A stretch of 64,000 nucleotides of DNA, taken from positions 62,001 through 126,000 of the forward strand of contig NZ_BCTT01000011.1 in assembly GCF_001590905.1 (NCBI RefSeq), written 5' to 3'. This document shows positions 49,867-60,620 of the stretch, in pieces. Below the pieces are notes generated by a model. The model saw only the letters and a list, made by a program, of their open reading frames with translations. It was not told the origin of the DNA and searched no databases. This stretch comes from Serratia grimesii NBRC 13537 (lineage in GTDB: Bacteria > Pseudomonadota > Gammaproteobacteria > Enterobacterales > Enterobacteriaceae). The first letter of the stretch is position 1. The number at the start of each line of letters is the position of its first letter. The position numbers and the translations under genes were made by a program.

Positions 49867-50871
49867 ATGAAGCCGATTTTTAGCAGGGGCCCTTCTCTGC
49901 AACTACGACTTTTTTTGGCAGTGATTGCGGCGATTTGCCTGATCGTTGCTGATAGCCGTCTCGGTACGTTCGTGAAAATACGTAACTACATGGACACGGC
50001 CGTTAGCCCTTTCTATTTTCTGGCCAATGGGCCACGTAAAGTTTTGGACAGCGTTTCAGAAACGCTGGCTACCCGCCAACAGCTGGAGCTTGAAAACCGA
50101 GCTCTGCGGCAGGAACTGCTGCTGAAAAACAGCGATATTCTTCTTCTTGGTCAATTCAAGCAGGAAAACGCCCGCTTGCGCGAGCTATTAGGCTCACCGC
50201 TTCGCCAGGACGAACATAAAATGGTCACCCAGGTGATCTCGACTGGTTCCGATCCTTATAGCGATCAGGTGGTGATCGACAAAGGTTCGGACAATGGCGT
50301 TTATGAAGGCCAACCTGTCATCAGCGATAAAGGTGTTGTTGGCCAAGTCGTTGCTGTGGCGAAGGTGACCAGTCGCGTATTACTCATCTGTGATGCTTCA
50401 CACGCGCTGCCGATCCAGGTACTGCGTAACGATATTCGCGTTATCGCTGCAGGCAGTGGTTGTGCAGACGATTTACAGCTTGAGCATTTGCCGAACAACA
50501 CTGACATCCGCGTGGGTGATGTGTTAGTCACATCTGGCCTGGGTGGACGCTTCCCGGAAGGCTACCCGGTGGCCGTTGTGTCCTCGGTTAAAGTGGATAA
50601 TCAACGTGCCTATACCGTGATTCAGGCGCGGCCAACAGCTGGCCTGCAACGTTTGCGCTATCTGCTGTTGTTATGGGGCGCTGACCGCAACGGTGATATG
50701 CCGTTGCCGCCGGACGAAGTGCATCGCGTTGCCAATGAGCGCCTGATGCAAATGATGCCGCAGGTTTTGCCAGCTGCTGATGCTATGGGGCCACCGTTGC
50801 CTGTGCCGGCACCGGCAACAGGGGCTGCTGTGCCGCAAGCTGCCGCACCAGCCACTGGAGTTGCGCAATGA
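49867..50871 (+). CDS. mreC: Rod shape-determining protein MreC
   Basis: Bitopic membrane protein of the elongasome. 334 residues. One helix at about 12-30, a coiled coil at about 65-105 ([20 protein letters not shown]), then the periplasmic beta-barrel pair ([40 protein letters not shown]). The C-terminal 40 residues are Pro/Ala-rich ([18 protein letters not shown]), low complexity. Its last bases overlap the mreD start (ATGA). Confidence 0.96.
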   Translation: MKPIFSRGPSLQLRLFLAVIAAICLIVADSRLGTFVKIRNYMDTAVSPFYFLANGPRKVLDSVSETLATRQQLELENRALRQELLLKNSDILLLGQFKQENARLRELLGSPLRQDEHKMVTQVISTGSDPYSDQVVIDKGSDNGVYEGQPVISDKGVVGQVVAVAKVTSRVLLICDASHALPIQVLRNDIRVIAAGSGCADDLQLEHLPNNTDIRVGDVLVTSGLGGRFPEGYPVAVVSSVKVDNQRAYTVIQARPTAGLQRLRYLLLLWGADRNGDMPLPPDEVHRVANERLMQMMPQVLPAADAMGPPLPVPAPATGAAVPQAAAPATGVAQ

Positions 50872-51356
50872 ACCGCTACCGCAGCAACGGGCGCTGGATA
50901 ATCTGGCTGTCATTTTTGGTGGCTCTGGTGCTGCAAATCATGCCCTGGCCGGAACAGATCTACATGTTTCGACCGTCCTGGCTGGCTTTGATCCTGATCT
51001 ACTGGGTGATGGCATTACCACACCGGGTTAACGTCGGTACAGGTTTTGTACTGGGGTTGATTATGGATTTGATCCTCGGCTCCACGTTGGGCGTACGCGC
51101 ACTGGCGTTGGGGATCATTGCCTACCTGGTGGCATTCAAATTCCAGTTATTCCGCAATATGGCGCTTTGGCAACAGGCGCTGATTGTCGTGCTGTTATCA
51201 CTGGCTATGGACGTTGTGGTGTTCTGGGCCGAGTTTTTAGTGATCAACGTCTCTTTCCGCCCAGAGGTGTTCTGGAGTAGTGTGGTAAACGGCATCCTGT
51301 GGCCGTGGTTATTCCTGCTGATGCGCAAAATCCGCCGTCAGTTCGCCGTACAGTAA
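50868..51356 (+). CDS. mreD: Rod shape-determining protein MreD
   Basis: 162 residues (E. coli 162) with five or six membrane helices; elongasome partner of MreC. Recognised by [57 protein letters not shown]. The start ATG overlaps the mreC stop by four bases, so translation is coupled. maf follows 10 bases downstream. Confidence 0.96.
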   Translation: MNRYRSNGRWIIWLSFLVALVLQIMPWPEQIYMFRPSWLALILIYWVMALPHRVNVGTGFVLGLIMDLILGSTLGVRALALGIIAYLVAFKFQLFRNMALWQQALIVVLLSLAMDVVVFWAEFLVINVSFRPEVFWSSVVNGILWPWLFLLMRKIRRQFAVQ

Positions 51357-51366
51357 GGGTATATCA

Positions 51367-51951
51367 ATGACTTCGCTTTATCTGGCCTCCGGTTCTCCCC
51401 GTCGACGTGAATTACTGACCCTTTTGGGCGTCCCGTTTGAAATCATTCTGACGGATACAGAAGAACAGCGGCGTGAAGGGGAAGCAGCAGAAGTCTATGT
51501 GCGCCGTTTGGCGCAGGATAAAGCCAGAGCGGGCGTGGCACTGGCGCAGAAAGATTGGCCGGTACTGGGTGCTGATACCATTGTTGTGCTCAATGGCCGG
51601 GTGTTGGAAAAACCTCGTGACGAAGCGCATGCGGCAGAAATGCTGGCGGCGTTGTCGGGTAAACAACATCAGGTGATGACCGCCGTGGCGATCGCCGATC
51701 ACCATGATGTTCTGTGCCAGCTAGTGGTGACAGACGTGACATTCCGCAACCTGTCACAGCAGGATATTTGCGACTATATTGCAACGGGCGAACCGATGGA
51801 TAAAGCGGGCGCCTACGGAATTCAAGGAAAGGGTGGTTGTTTCGTCAGAACGATAACCGGCAGTTATCACGCAGTGATGGGCTTGCCGTTAGTCGAAACA
51901 CATGAGCTGCTCAGTAATTTTGTCGCATTACGTGATGTAAGAACCGGTTGA
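51367..51951 (+). CDS. maf: Maf family nucleotide pyrophosphatase YhdE
   Basis: Hydrolyses dTTP, UTP and modified pyrimidine nucleotides to monophosphates and pyrophosphate; in E. coli YhdE overproduction blocks septation. 194 residues. Signature [20 protein letters not shown] at the N-terminus, [20 protein letters not shown] and [27 protein letters not shown]. Between mreD and rng, as in E. coli. Confidence 0.96.
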   Translation: MTSLYLASGSPRRRELLTLLGVPFEIILTDTEEQRREGEAAEVYVRRLAQDKARAGVALAQKDWPVLGADTIVVLNGRVLEKPRDEAHAAEMLAALSGKQHQVMTAVAIADHHDVLCQLVVTDVTFRNLSQQDICDYIATGEPMDKAGAYGIQGKGGCFVRTITGSYHAVMGLPLVETHELLSNFVALRDVRTG

Positions 51952-51978
51952 TGGGTGTTGCCATTATCGACCGGTTCT
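51940..51978 (+). other. Long stem-loop between maf and rng
   Basis: AGAACCGGT at 51940-51948 is the exact complement of ACCGGTTCT at 51970-51978; three more pairs including one G-U extend the stem inward. It spans the maf stop and ends at the rng ribosome site GAGGAGAGG, so it could influence rng translation or be processed. Confidence 0.55.
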
Positions 51979-51989
51979 GAGGAGAGGGC

Positions 51990-53459
51990 ATGACAGCTGA
52001 GCTACTGGTTAATATCACACCGTCTGAAACGCGGGTTGCCTATATTGATGGCGGCATCCTGCAAGAGATCCATATCGAGCGCGAATCCAAGCGCGGCATC
52101 GTCGGCAATATTTATAAAGGGCGCGTAAGTCGCGTGTTGCCAGGCATGCAGGCGGCCTTCGTCGATATCGGCCTGGATAAAGCGGCCTTCCTGCACGCCT
52201 CCGATATCATGCCACACACCGAATGTGTTGCTGGTGATGAGCAGAAGAATTTCCACGTGCGGGATATTGCCGAACTGGTACGCCAGGGGCAGGATCTGAT
52301 GGTGCAGGTGGTGAAAGATCCGCTAGGCACTAAAGGCGCACGCCTGACTACCGACATTACCTTACCTTCGCGTTACCTGGTGTTTATGCCAGGTGCAGCG
52401 CACGTTGGCGTTTCGCAGCGTATTGAAAGCGAAGCCGAGCGCGATCGCCTGAAAAAAGCCGTTGCCGGTTATTGCGATGAACTGGGTGGTTTTATCATTC
52501 GCACCGCGGCGGAAGGTATTGGTGAAGAAGAACTGTCGCAGGATGCTGCCTTCCTCAAGCGCCTGTGGACCAAGGTGATGGAGCGTAAAAAACGTAACCA
52601 GACCAAATACAAACTGTATGGTGAGTTGGCCCTGGCGCAGCGCATTCTGCGTGATTTCGCCGGTGCGGCGCTGGATAGGATCCGCGTGGATTCTCGTCTG
52701 ACTCACGATCTGTTGGTGGAGTTTACCGGTGAGTACATCCCGGATATCACTGCCAAGCTGGAGCTGTATACCGGTAGCCAGCCAATCTTTGACCTGTACG
52801 ATGTCGAAAATGAGATACAGCGCGCACTAGAGCGCAAGGTGGAACTGAAGTCCGGCGGTTATCTGATTATCGATCAGACCGAGGCGATGACCACCGTGGA
52901 TATCAATACCGGCGCTTTTGTCGGCCATCGTAACCTCGACGAAACCATCTTCAATACCAATATCGAAGCAACGCAAGCTATTGCCCGCCAACTGCGGCTG
53001 CGCAATTTGGGCGGCATAATCATCATTGACTTCATTGACATGAACAATGACGAACACCGGCGCCGGGTATTGCATTCGCTGGAGTTGGCACTGAGTAAAG
53101 ATCGGGTAAAAACCACGATTAACGGCTTCTCTCAGCTAGGCTTAGTTGAAATGACGCGTAAACGTACACGTGAAAGCATTGAACATGTGCTGTGTCATGA
53201 TTGTCCTACTTGTCATGGACGCGGCACATTGAAAACAGTGGAAACCGTGTGCTACGAAATCTTGCGTGAAATTGTGCGCGTGCACCATGCTTATGATTCT
53301 GATCGTTTCCTGGTATACGCGTCTGCGGCGGTGGGGGAAGCGCTGAAAAGCGAAGAATCTCATGCGTTGGCGGAAGTGGAAATCTTTGTTGGCAAGCAGG
53401 TGAAGGTACAGATCGAACCCTTGTACAGCCAGGAACAGTTTGACGTTGTCATGATGTAG
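51990..53459 (+). CDS. rng: Ribonuclease G
   Basis: Endoribonuclease that matures the 5' end of 16S rRNA and decays some mRNAs. 489 residues (E. coli 489). The S1 domain (SKRGIVGNIYKGRVSRVLPG, MQAAFVDIGLDKAAFLH) is followed by the RNase E/G core with Mg-binding DIDMN-type residues (IIIDFIDMNNDEHRRRVL) and the zinc-link CPTCHGRGTL. GAGGAGAGG ribosome site. A 30-base perfect palindrome stands after the stop. Confidence 0.98.
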   Translation: MTAELLVNITPSETRVAYIDGGILQEIHIERESKRGIVGNIYKGRVSRVLPGMQAAFVDIGLDKAAFLHASDIMPHTECVAGDEQKNFHVRDIAELVRQGQDLMVQVVKDPLGTKGARLTTDITLPSRYLVFMPGAAHVGVSQRIESEAERDRLKKAVAGYCDELGGFIIRTAAEGIGEEELSQDAAFLKRLWTKVMERKKRNQTKYKLYGELALAQRILRDFAGAALDRIRVDSRLTHDLLVEFTGEYIPDITAKLELYTGSQPIFDLYDVENEIQRALERKVELKSGGYLIIDQTEAMTTVDINTGAFVGHRNLDETIFNTNIEATQAIARQLRLRNLGGIIIIDFIDMNNDEHRRRVLHSLELALSKDRVKTTINGFSQLGLVEMTRKRTRESIEHVLCHDCPTCHGRGTLKTVETVCYEILREIVRVHHAYDSDRFLVYASAAVGEALKSEESHALAEVEIFVGKQVKVQIEPLYSQEQFDVVMM

Positions 53460-53488
53460 TCCGCCTGTTGGTGGCCAAAGTCCGGCAT

Positions 53489-53518
53489 CGGTGGGGCTCA
53501 GCATGCTGAGCCCCACCG
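53489..53518. repeat. 30-base perfect palindrome between rng and yhdP
   Basis: Every base from 53489 to 53518 is symmetric about the centre (arms beginning CGGTGGGGCTCAGCA). As RNA it folds into a long GC-rich hairpin without a T-run, so it may stabilise the rng 3' end or weakly terminate; as DNA it could extrude a cruciform or bind a protein. Confidence 0.85.
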
Positions 53519-53564
53519 TGCATAGATATTCCCGTTGCCAGGCAGCGGAAGCAAGGAGAACTGC

Positions 53565-56500
53565 GTGAGGCGACTGCCTGGGATTTTGTTAGCTACAGGC
53601 GCCAGTCTGATTGTAGTCGTGGCGTTGCTGATCAGCGGATTACGTTTGGCACTGCCTGAGCTGAACAACTACCGCCCTCAAATACTGGCAAAGGTCGAAG
53701 GCCTTTCCGGTGTGCCTGTGCAGGTCGATTTCATGCAAGGGAGCTGGGAAACCTTCGGCCCACAGCTTGAAATGGGCAACGTGCGTGCCACGTTGCCCAA
53801 AAGTAACCTGCATATTGAACGTGTTACGCTGGCGCTAGACGTGTGGCAGTCGCTGCTGCATTGGCGCTGGCAATTTCGCGATCTCACCTTTTACCAACTC
53901 CAGTTTGATCTGAACACCACGCTGGGTGGGGATGAACATCAAGGTAGCACCATCGAACCGGGTAAGATTACTGATCTGCTGTTGCATCAGTTGGATCATT
54001 TCGACCTGCGTGACAGCCGTCTCTCATTCCTGACACCCGCTGGTGCCCGTGCCGAATTCGAAGTCCCTCAGCTTACCTGGCTTAACGGTCGTGATCGTCA
54101 CCGTGCCGAAGGGCAGATTAGCCTGTCGACGCTGAACGGGCAACATGGCGTGGTGCAACTGCGTATGGACCTGCGTGATAATCAGGGGTTATTGAATACC
54201 GGTACGGTCTATATGCAGGCCGATAATATCGACATGAAACCTTGGTTTACTCGCTGGTTGCGTGCCAATACCGGTTTGGAAAGCGCCGATTTTAGCTTGG
54301 CTGCCTGGTTACAGATCCAGAACGGTGAGATCGCCGGCGGTAATGCATTGTTGAAGCAAGGCGCGGCCAATTGGAGCGTAGGTGCCCAGCAACACCGACT
54401 GGACGTGGACAACCTGGCATTAACGCTAAGCCGTCAGGGCACCGGCTGGCAGGTGGATGTACCACAGCTCAATTTGACCACTGACGGTCAGGCTTGGCCG
54501 CAGGGCCGGCTTTCCACGTTGTGGCTACCCGAAAACACCGAGTTTATGGGGCCGGGGCAGACTGAAGAACTGCGCGTACGTGCCACCAATATTCAGCTAG
54601 AACGACTGGCGGCGCTGCTGCCGACCTTCTCGTTCCTCAGCCCAGACGTGCTGGAGCGCTGGAACGATTTGCAACCGCAAGGCAAGGTCAATGCATTGGC
54701 GTTGGATATTCCGTTGAAACAGCCGGAAAAAACCCGTTTCCAGGCCCGTTGGCAGGACGTCAGTTGGCAGCCGTGGAAACTGTTGCCGGGGATAAATCAT
54801 TTCTCTGGCGCGCTGAGTGGCGGTGTAGAAAATGGCCGCCTGCAGCTTGATCTCAACGACAGCACCTTGCCGTACGGCGACATGTTCCGCGCCCCGTTGG
54901 AAGTCAGCAGCGCGCGCGGTGCGTTAACCTGGCTGAATAACCCACAAGGCTGGGAGCTGGCAAGTAAAAATCTGGATGTGAAAGCCAAATCGCTGTGGGT
55001 GAACGGTGATTTCCGCTACCAGCAGCCGGCCAAGGGCGACCCGTGGCTGAGCATTCTGGCCGGTATCCGCCTGTATGATGCCGCAGACGCCTGGCGTTAC
55101 TTCCCGGAACCCTTGATGGGCAAGCACCTGGTGGACTACCTCAGCGGTGCCATTCAGGGCGGGCAGGTGGATAACGCCACGCTGCTCTACAACGGTGACC
55201 CGCAGCATTTCCCTTACCGTAAACATGAAGGCCAGTTTGAGGTATTTGTCCCGCTGCGCCATTCGACCTTCCAATTCCAACCGGACTGGCCGGCATTGAC
55301 CGACCTGGCTATCGATCTCGATTTTGCCAATGAAGGGCTGTGGATGAATGCGCCACAGACCAAGCTGGGTAAAGTCGATGGCAAAAATGTTACCGCCGTC
55401 ATTCCGGACTACCTGAAGGAACGCCTGTTGGTTGACGCTGACGTGGCGGGTCAGGGCGCGGAAATCCATGACTATTTCGAGCAGACACCGCTGCATGATT
55501 CGTTGGGCGCTGCACTGAATGAGCTGCAGATTGGCGGTAATGTCAGTGGGCGCTTACATCTCGATATCCCCTTGAACGGCGAGCTGGTGCGCGCTACGGG
55601 TGAGGTGGCGCTGAACAACAACTCATTGCTGGTTAAGCCGATCGAAAGTGAGTTGAAAAAAGTCAGCGGCAAGTTCCGCTTCGATAACGGCAACCTGACC
55701 AGTGATAGCCTGTCGGCCAACTGGTTCGGGCAGCCGGTTGCGGTGAACTTCACCACACAGGAAGGTCAAAGCGACTACAAGGTCAATGTGGGTCTGAAGG
55801 CTGACTGGCAGCCGGGTAAATTCCCCGGTATTCCGCACGAAGTCGCCGATGCCCTGAGTGGCAGCGCGCCCTGGCAGGGCCAGGTTGCCATTACCTTGCC
55901 GCATAAGGGCAACGCCAGCTATGACATCGGCATTGATGCAGACCTCAAAAAAGTAAGCAGTCACTTACCTTCTCCGCTAGATAAACCGGCGGGTGAGCCA
56001 CTGCCGCTGAGTGTAAAAGTGAAAGGTGGCCTGAATGGCTTCATGCTGACCGGCAGCGCCGGCAAGCAGAACCATTTCAACAGCGAATGGACCTTTGCCA
56101 AACAGCAGGTGACGCTGGCACGAGCGGCATGGCAAACCGAAGGCGGTGGAACGCCACCTTTACCGGCCGGTAAATCTTTGACGCTCAACCTGCCGCCACT
56201 GGACGGTGAAAAGTGGCTGGGGCTAATGGCACCGGCGTTAAAACAAGGCGGTGGCTCGGGCCAGGTGGGTGGCTTCAACTTCCCGACCACCGTAGCGCTG
56301 AAAACACCGCAGCTGCTGTTGGGCGGCCAGGCCTGGCACAAGCTGACGCTCTCGGCCGAAAAACAGCTCGGCGGCACTCTGGTCAGCGCCAAGGGTGAAG
56401 AAGTCGACGGCAGTCTGCGGGTGACGGATCGTGGACCGTGGCGTGCCGATATCAATTATCTCTATTACAATCCGCAGTTTAGCGATGGTAAAGGGACGGC

Positions 56501-57380
56501 GGCGGCGGCGACCAACCCGCTGGCGACGGCAGAAAAGGTTTCTTTCCGTGACTGGCCGTCGTTGATGCTACGCTGCAAGTCGTGCTGGGTCATGGGGCAA
56601 AACCTCGGCAAGGTGGAGGCGGATCTGGCCAATCAGGGTGATACCCTGACCCTGGAGCATGGCTTGGTCGATACCGGTAAAGGGCGCATGACCGCCAGCG
56701 GCCTGTGGAAGCAGAACGCCCAGGAAGAACGCAGCTCGCTGAAAGGCAAGCTGCTGGGTGGAAAAATTGATGAAACCGCCGCTTTCTTCGGCATCACCAC
56801 GCCGCTGAAAGGCGCGCCTTATGACATTGATTTTGATCTGTATTGGCATGGGCAACCGTGGAAACCGCAAATGAGCACCCTCAGCGGTGCGTTGAAGGTC
56901 AACATGGGCAAAGGTGAGATCGAGAGTATGGGTGGTGGGCGCGCTGGGCAGCTATTGCGTTTGGTGAGCTTCGACGCCTTGCTACGTAAGCTGCAGTTCG
57001 ATTTCAGTGATACCTTTGGTAAAGGCTTCTACTTTGACTCCATCCGCAGCACGGCATGGCTGAAAGATGGCATAATGCATACCGATAACTTGTTGGTTGA
57101 CGGACTGGCAGCGGACATCGCTATGAGTGGCCAGATTGATCTGGCACGCCGTCGGATTGATATGGAAGCGGTAGTCGCGCCGGCCATTTCAGCCACCGTT
57201 GGTGTGGCTACGGCGTTCGTGATTAACCCGATTGTGGGGGCGGCGGTGTTTGCCGCTTCGCAGGTGCTCGGACCGCTATGGAGCAAGATTTCACTGATTC
57301 GCTACCATATCAGCGGTGATCTGGATCAGCCGAAAATCAACGAGGTTCTGCGTAAGCCAAAGGAGGATAAGGCGCCATGA
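53565..57380 (+). CDS. yhdP: AsmA-like inter-membrane lipid transport protein YhdP
   Basis: 1271 residues (E. coli 1266). One N-terminal membrane helix (about 5-27), then a very long periplasmic beta-rich bridge of the AsmA/TamB type that carries phospholipid to the outer membrane together with TamB and YdbH. Recognisable blocks: RVTLALDVWQSLLHWRWQFR, WRYFPEPLMGKHLVDYLSGA, GFYFDSIRSTAWLKDGIMHT and NPIVGAAVFAASQVLGPLWS. The start is GTG 53565 with AAGGAGA upstream, giving VRRLPGILLATGA like homologues. Its stop overlaps the next gene by four bases. Confidence 0.97.
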   Translation: MRRLPGILLATGASLIVVVALLISGLRLALPELNNYRPQILAKVEGLSGVPVQVDFMQGSWETFGPQLEMGNVRATLPKSNLHIERVTLALDVWQSLLHWRWQFRDLTFYQLQFDLNTTLGGDEHQGSTIEPGKITDLLLHQLDHFDLRDSRLSFLTPAGARAEFEVPQLTWLNGRDRHRAEGQISLSTLNGQHGVVQLRMDLRDNQGLLNTGTVYMQADNIDMKPWFTRWLRANTGLESADFSLAAWLQIQNGEIAGGNALLKQGAANWSVGAQQHRLDVDNLALTLSRQGTGWQVDVPQLNLTTDGQAWPQGRLSTLWLPENTEFMGPGQTEELRVRATNIQLERLAALLPTFSFLSPDVLERWNDLQPQGKVNALALDIPLKQPEKTRFQARWQDVSWQPWKLLPGINHFSGALSGGVENGRLQLDLNDSTLPYGDMFRAPLEVSSARGALTWLNNPQGWELASKNLDVKAKSLWVNGDFRYQQPAKGDPWLSILAGIRLYDAADAWRYFPEPLMGKHLVDYLSGAIQGGQVDNATLLYNGDPQHFPYRKHEGQFEVFVPLRHSTFQFQPDWPALTDLAIDLDFANEGLWMNAPQTKLGKVDGKNVTAVIPDYLKERLLVDADVAGQGAEIHDYFEQTPLHDSLGAALNELQIGGNVSGRLHLDIPLNGELVRATGEVALNNNSLLVKPIESELKKVSGKFRFDNGNLTSDSLSANWFGQPVAVNFTTQEGQSDYKVNVGLKADWQPGKFPGIPHEVADALSGSAPWQGQVAITLPHKGNASYDIGIDADLKKVSSHLPSPLDKPAGEPLPLSVKVKGGLNGFMLTGSAGKQNHFNSEWTFAKQQVTLARAAWQTEGGGTPPLPAGKSLTLNLPPLDGEKWLGLMAPALKQGGGSGQVGGFNFPTTVALKTPQLLLGGQAWHKLTLSAEKQLGGTLVSAKGEEVDGSLRVTDRGPWRADINYLYYNPQFSDGKGTAAAATNPLATAEKVSFRDWPSLMLRCKSCWVMGQNLGKVEADLANQGDTLTLEHGLVDTGKGRMTASGLWKQNAQEERSSLKGKLLGGKIDETAAFFGITTPLKGAPYDIDFDLYWHGQPWKPQMSTLSGALKVNMGKGEIESMGGGRAGQLLRLVSFDALLRKLQFDFSDTFGKGFYFDSIRSTAWLKDGIMHTDNLLVDGLAADIAMSGQIDLARRRIDMEAVVAPAISATVGVATAFVINPIVGAAVFAASQVLGPLWSKISLIRYHISGDLDQPKINEVLRKPKEDKAP

Positions 57381-58237
57381 GAAATGCTAACGTTGCGTTG
57401 TTACAGTTGTGCAGTGGCGATCGGGTGCGTGACAATCTGGCCCAGATTGAACAGCAGATTAAGCAACTCAATGCCGGGGTGAAACTGGTCATGACGCCAG
57501 AGAACGCATTGTTGTTCGCTAACTCCGCCGCTTATCGTGAGCATGCAGAGCAACAGGGTGACGGGCCGTTGCAGAATGCGGTGCGTGAAATGGCGCGGCG
57601 TTATGGCGTCTGGTTGCTGGTCGGTTCCATGCCGTTGATCAGCCGTGAGAACCCCGCACTTATCACTACCAGCAGCCTGTTGTTTGATGACCAAGGTGAA
57701 ATTCGTGCTCGTTACGACAAGCTGCACATGTTTGACGTGGACATTAAGGATACTCATGGCCACTATCGGGAGTCAGACACGTATCAACACGGTCAACAGC
57801 TAACGGTAGTCGATACTCCTGTAGGGCGCTTAGGGATGACCATATGTTACGATCTGCGCTTCCCTGCACTGTTTCAAGCGTTGCGGGCGCAGGGCGCCGA
57901 GTTGATTTCGGTGCCGGCTGCCTTTACCCGCGTGACTGGCGAAGCGCATTGGGAAATCCTGCTGCGTGCAAGAGCGATTGAAAACCAGTGTGTGATCCTG
58001 GCGCCAGCACAGGTTGGCAGCCATGGGCCTACGCGTCGCACTTGGGGCCATTCGATGGCCGTGGACGGTTGGGGCAAAGTACTGGCTGAAAACCCGGATG
58101 CAGTATCGGCGATGAAGGTGCGGGTCGATATTACTGGGCTCAAAACCATTCGCGAACAGATGCCGGTATTGCAACACAACAGATTCCAGACGTCGCTGAC
58201 CGCGCCGTTTGAAAAAAACTTCTCCATTAAAGAGTAA
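57377..58237 (+). CDS. Carbon-nitrogen hydrolase, deaminated glutathione amidase type
   Basis: 286 residues, nitrilase superfamily. Catalytic triad: Glu in MTPENALLF, Lys in [12 protein letters not shown], Cys in [10 protein letters not shown]. The [12 protein letters not shown] and [17 protein letters not shown] blocks are those of Nit1/NitA-like enzymes that hydrolyse deaminated glutathione, a metabolite repair reaction. The ATGA overlap with yhdP and seven-base gap to tldD make it part of one transcript. E. coli K-12 lacks a gene here. Confidence 0.88.
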   Translation: MRNANVALLQLCSGDRVRDNLAQIEQQIKQLNAGVKLVMTPENALLFANSAAYREHAEQQGDGPLQNAVREMARRYGVWLLVGSMPLISRENPALITTSSLLFDDQGEIRARYDKLHMFDVDIKDTHGHYRESDTYQHGQQLTVVDTPVGRLGMTICYDLRFPALFQALRAQGAELISVPAAFTRVTGEAHWEILLRARAIENQCVILAPAQVGSHGPTRRTWGHSMAVDGWGKVLAENPDAVSAMKVRVDITGLKTIREQMPVLQHNRFQTSLTAPFEKNFSIKE

Positions 58238-58244
58238 AAAAATT

Positions 58245-59690
58245 ATGAGCCTGACGTTTGTCAGTGAGCAGTTACTTACTGCCAATAAGCTGAGCCACCA
58301 GGACCTGTTTTCCGTCTTGGGGCAACTGGCCGAACGCCGCCTCGATTATGCCGACCTCTATTTCCAGTCCAGCTATCACGAGGCCTGGGTGATTGAAGAC
58401 GGTATTATCAAGGATGGCTCTTACAATATTGATCAAGGGGTCGGGGTTCGCGCTGTCAGCGGCGAGAAAACCGGCTTTGCCTATGCCGATCAGATCACCC
58501 TGAACGCACTACAGCAGAGCGCCCAAGCTGCGCGCAGCATCGTACGTGACACGGGTAACGGCAAGGTGCATACCTTGGGCGAAATCAGTCATAACGTGCT
58601 GTACCCATTGCTCGATCCGCTGCAAAGCCTGCCGCGTGAAGAGAAAATTGCTTTGCTGCATCGCGTAGACAAGGTTGCCCGTGCTGCCGACAAACGGGTG
58701 CAGGAAGTGAGCGCCAGTATTACCGGTGTGTACGAGCAGATCCTGGTTGCGGCAACCGACGGAACGCTGGCGGCAGATGTTCGCCCGTTGGTACGTTTAT
58801 CTGTCAGTGTGCTGGTTGAACAAGACGGTAAGCGTGAACGCGGCTCCAGCGGCGGCGGCGGTCGTTTCGGTTACGACTATTTCCTTGAAATTGCCGAGGG
58901 CGAAGTTCGCGCTGATGCTTACGCCAAAGAGGCGGTGCGCATGGCGTTGATTAACCTTTCCGCCGTTGCGGCACCTGCCGGCAATATGCCGGTGGTTCTG
59001 GGTGCTGGTTGGCCGGGCGTGTTGTTGCATGAAGCGGTGGGCCACGGTCTGGAGGGCGACTTCAACCGTCGTGGTACTTCGGTGTTCAGTGGTCAGATGG
59101 GGCAACTGGTGGCATCCGAACTTTGTACGGTAGTGGATGACGGTACCTTACAAGGTCGCCGTGGTTCCCTGGCGATTGATGACGAAGGTGTGCCGGGCCA
59201 GTACAACGTGCTGATCGAGAACGGTATTCTGAAAGGCTACATGCAGGACAAACTCAACGCACGCCTGATGGGCGTTGCACCGACGGGTAACGGACGTCGC
59301 GAGTCTTACGCGCACTTGCCAATGCCACGCATGACCAACACCTACATGTTGGCGGGTAAATCCACGCCGGAAGAGATCATTGCCAGCGTTGAATACGGCC
59401 TGTACGCGCCTAACTTTGGTGGCGGTCAGGTAGATATCACCTCCGGAAAATTTGTGTTCTCCACCACTGAAGCCTATCTAATCGAGAAAGGCCGCATTAC
59501 CAAACCGGTGAAGGGGGCTACGTTGATTGGCTCAGGTATTGAGGCGATGCAGCAGATATCGATGGTTGGCAACGATCTGGCGCTGGATAAAGGCGTTGGT
59601 GTGTGCGGCAAAGAAGGGCAAAGCCTGCCTGTGGGCGTCGGTCAACCGACCCTGAAGCTGGACACTCTGACCGTTGGTGGGACCGCGTAA
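58245..59690 (+). CDS. tldD: Metalloprotease subunit TldD
   Basis: 481 residues (E. coli 481). With TldE/PmbA it forms a heterodimeric zinc protease that degrades unfolded peptides, matures microcin B17 and removes CcdA. The zinc motif is [11 protein letters not shown] (HExxxH); [20 protein letters not shown] and [20 protein letters not shown] are strongly conserved. ATG 58245 ([11 protein letters not shown]) matches homologues. A hairpin AGGGGCCG/CGGCCCCT at 59699-59719 follows. Confidence 0.97.
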   Translation: MSLTFVSEQLLTANKLSHQDLFSVLGQLAERRLDYADLYFQSSYHEAWVIEDGIIKDGSYNIDQGVGVRAVSGEKTGFAYADQITLNALQQSAQAARSIVRDTGNGKVHTLGEISHNVLYPLLDPLQSLPREEKIALLHRVDKVARAADKRVQEVSASITGVYEQILVAATDGTLAADVRPLVRLSVSVLVEQDGKRERGSSGGGGRFGYDYFLEIAEGEVRADAYAKEAVRMALINLSAVAAPAGNMPVVLGAGWPGVLLHEAVGHGLEGDFNRRGTSVFSGQMGQLVASELCTVVDDGTLQGRRGSLAIDDEGVPGQYNVLIENGILKGYMQDKLNARLMGVAPTGNGRRESYAHLPMPRMTNTYMLAGKSTPEEIIASVEYGLYAPNFGGGQVDITSGKFVFSTTEAYLIEKGRITKPVKGATLIGSGIEAMQQISMVGNDLALDKGVGVCGKEGQSLPVGVGQPTLKLDTLTVGGTA

Positions 59691-59698
59691 TGTTCTCC

Positions 59699-59719
59699 AG
59701 GGGCCGGTTCACGGCCCCT
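59699..59719 (+). terminator. Hairpin after tldD
   Basis: AGGGGCCG (59699-59706), loop GTTCA, CGGCCCCT (59712-59719); only a distant TTTT follows. Confidence 0.5.
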
Positions 59720-59978
59720 ATCAGAATCCTGTTTTGTGGCACGCGTCGTATTAGCAGTAATTTTTCAGTTTAGTGGCAATTAAGAGCGATTCACTGTTTT
59801 TTCCTTTTTGTACAAATCAATAAGTTAAATTTAACTATTTCAAATAACTTTCTGCTGGTTGGTCTAGGAACATTCTTTTTTTGTTAGCCTGATTTAGTCA
59901 TCCGCTAATTATTTGCATCTTGTTACATTCTCCATCCCGTCGTTAAAATGCTGAAAAAACACACGGATGGTCTTCTGA

Positions 59979-60620
59979 ATGGATTCAGTTACTCAACGTC
60001 TCACGGCAGCTTTGCTGTGCATTTTCTTTTCCTCTGCCACCGGCGCTAACCTGCTGAGTCCGGCGGACCGCGACACTATCCAACAACAACAACGTGATTT
60101 ACTGGAGCAAAACCAGCTGCAGCGGCAGGAACTGCAACGCAGCCTGACGCCGACCTTGCCCGCAACCCCAATACCCAGCGCCAAAGTGGGTGGCCCTTGC
60201 TTCACCATCAACCGTATTCAACTGGAAGGCGCCGAGCATCTGCCTGCCAGTGCGCAACGCAAACTCACCCAGAATTACCTGCAACAATGCCTGGATCTGG
60301 GGCAAATCCAAACGCTGGTGCAGCAGGTTTCCGACTGGTACATCGGTCGTGGTTATATCACCAGCCGTGCATTCTTGACTGATCAGGATCTTTCGCGCGG
60401 CGAACTGCGGTTACTGGTGCTGGAAGGCCGTCTTGAGAAAATCCTGCTGGAGCAGCACCAAGATCGCATGCTGAAAATGGCTTTCCCTGGCTTGCAGGGG
60501 AACATCCTCAACCTGCGTGATATTGAGCAGGGCATGGAGCAGATCAACCGTCTGCGCCAGCAACCGGTGCAGATAGAAATCCTTCCCGGCAGCCAACCGG
60601 GCTACTGGTGGTCAATTTAA
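59979..60620 (+). pseudogene. cdiB: Truncated TpsB/CdiB outer-membrane transporter
   Basis: 213 residues. Signal peptide (1-23), a Gln-rich helix (QQQQRDLLEQNQLQRQELQR), POTRA1 (CFTINRIQLEGAEHLP to the RELRLLVLEGRLEKI region) and POTRA2 (MAFPGLQGNILNLRDIEQGM, NRLRQQPVQIEILPG). These are the periplasmic parts of the ShlB/FhaC/CdiB family that exports two-partner toxins. At 60600-60606 the frame breaks: the normal continuation (VVNLSAKPEFPL, GLGFDNS) lies one base out and stops after about 20 residues where CdiA sequence begins. Roughly the entire 16-strand barrel is missing, so export cannot work from this gene. Confidence 0.85.

Noticed and set aside
60596-60620. Programmed frameshift joining cdiB and cdiA
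   Set aside because: No slippery heptamer, and the following 20 residues belong to the CdiB barrel before switching to CdiA; decay with deletion is simpler.
60608-60620. GTG 60608 as a genuine start for the cdiA fragment
   Set aside because: No ribosome site precedes it and the codons lie in the middle of CdiB-derived sequence.
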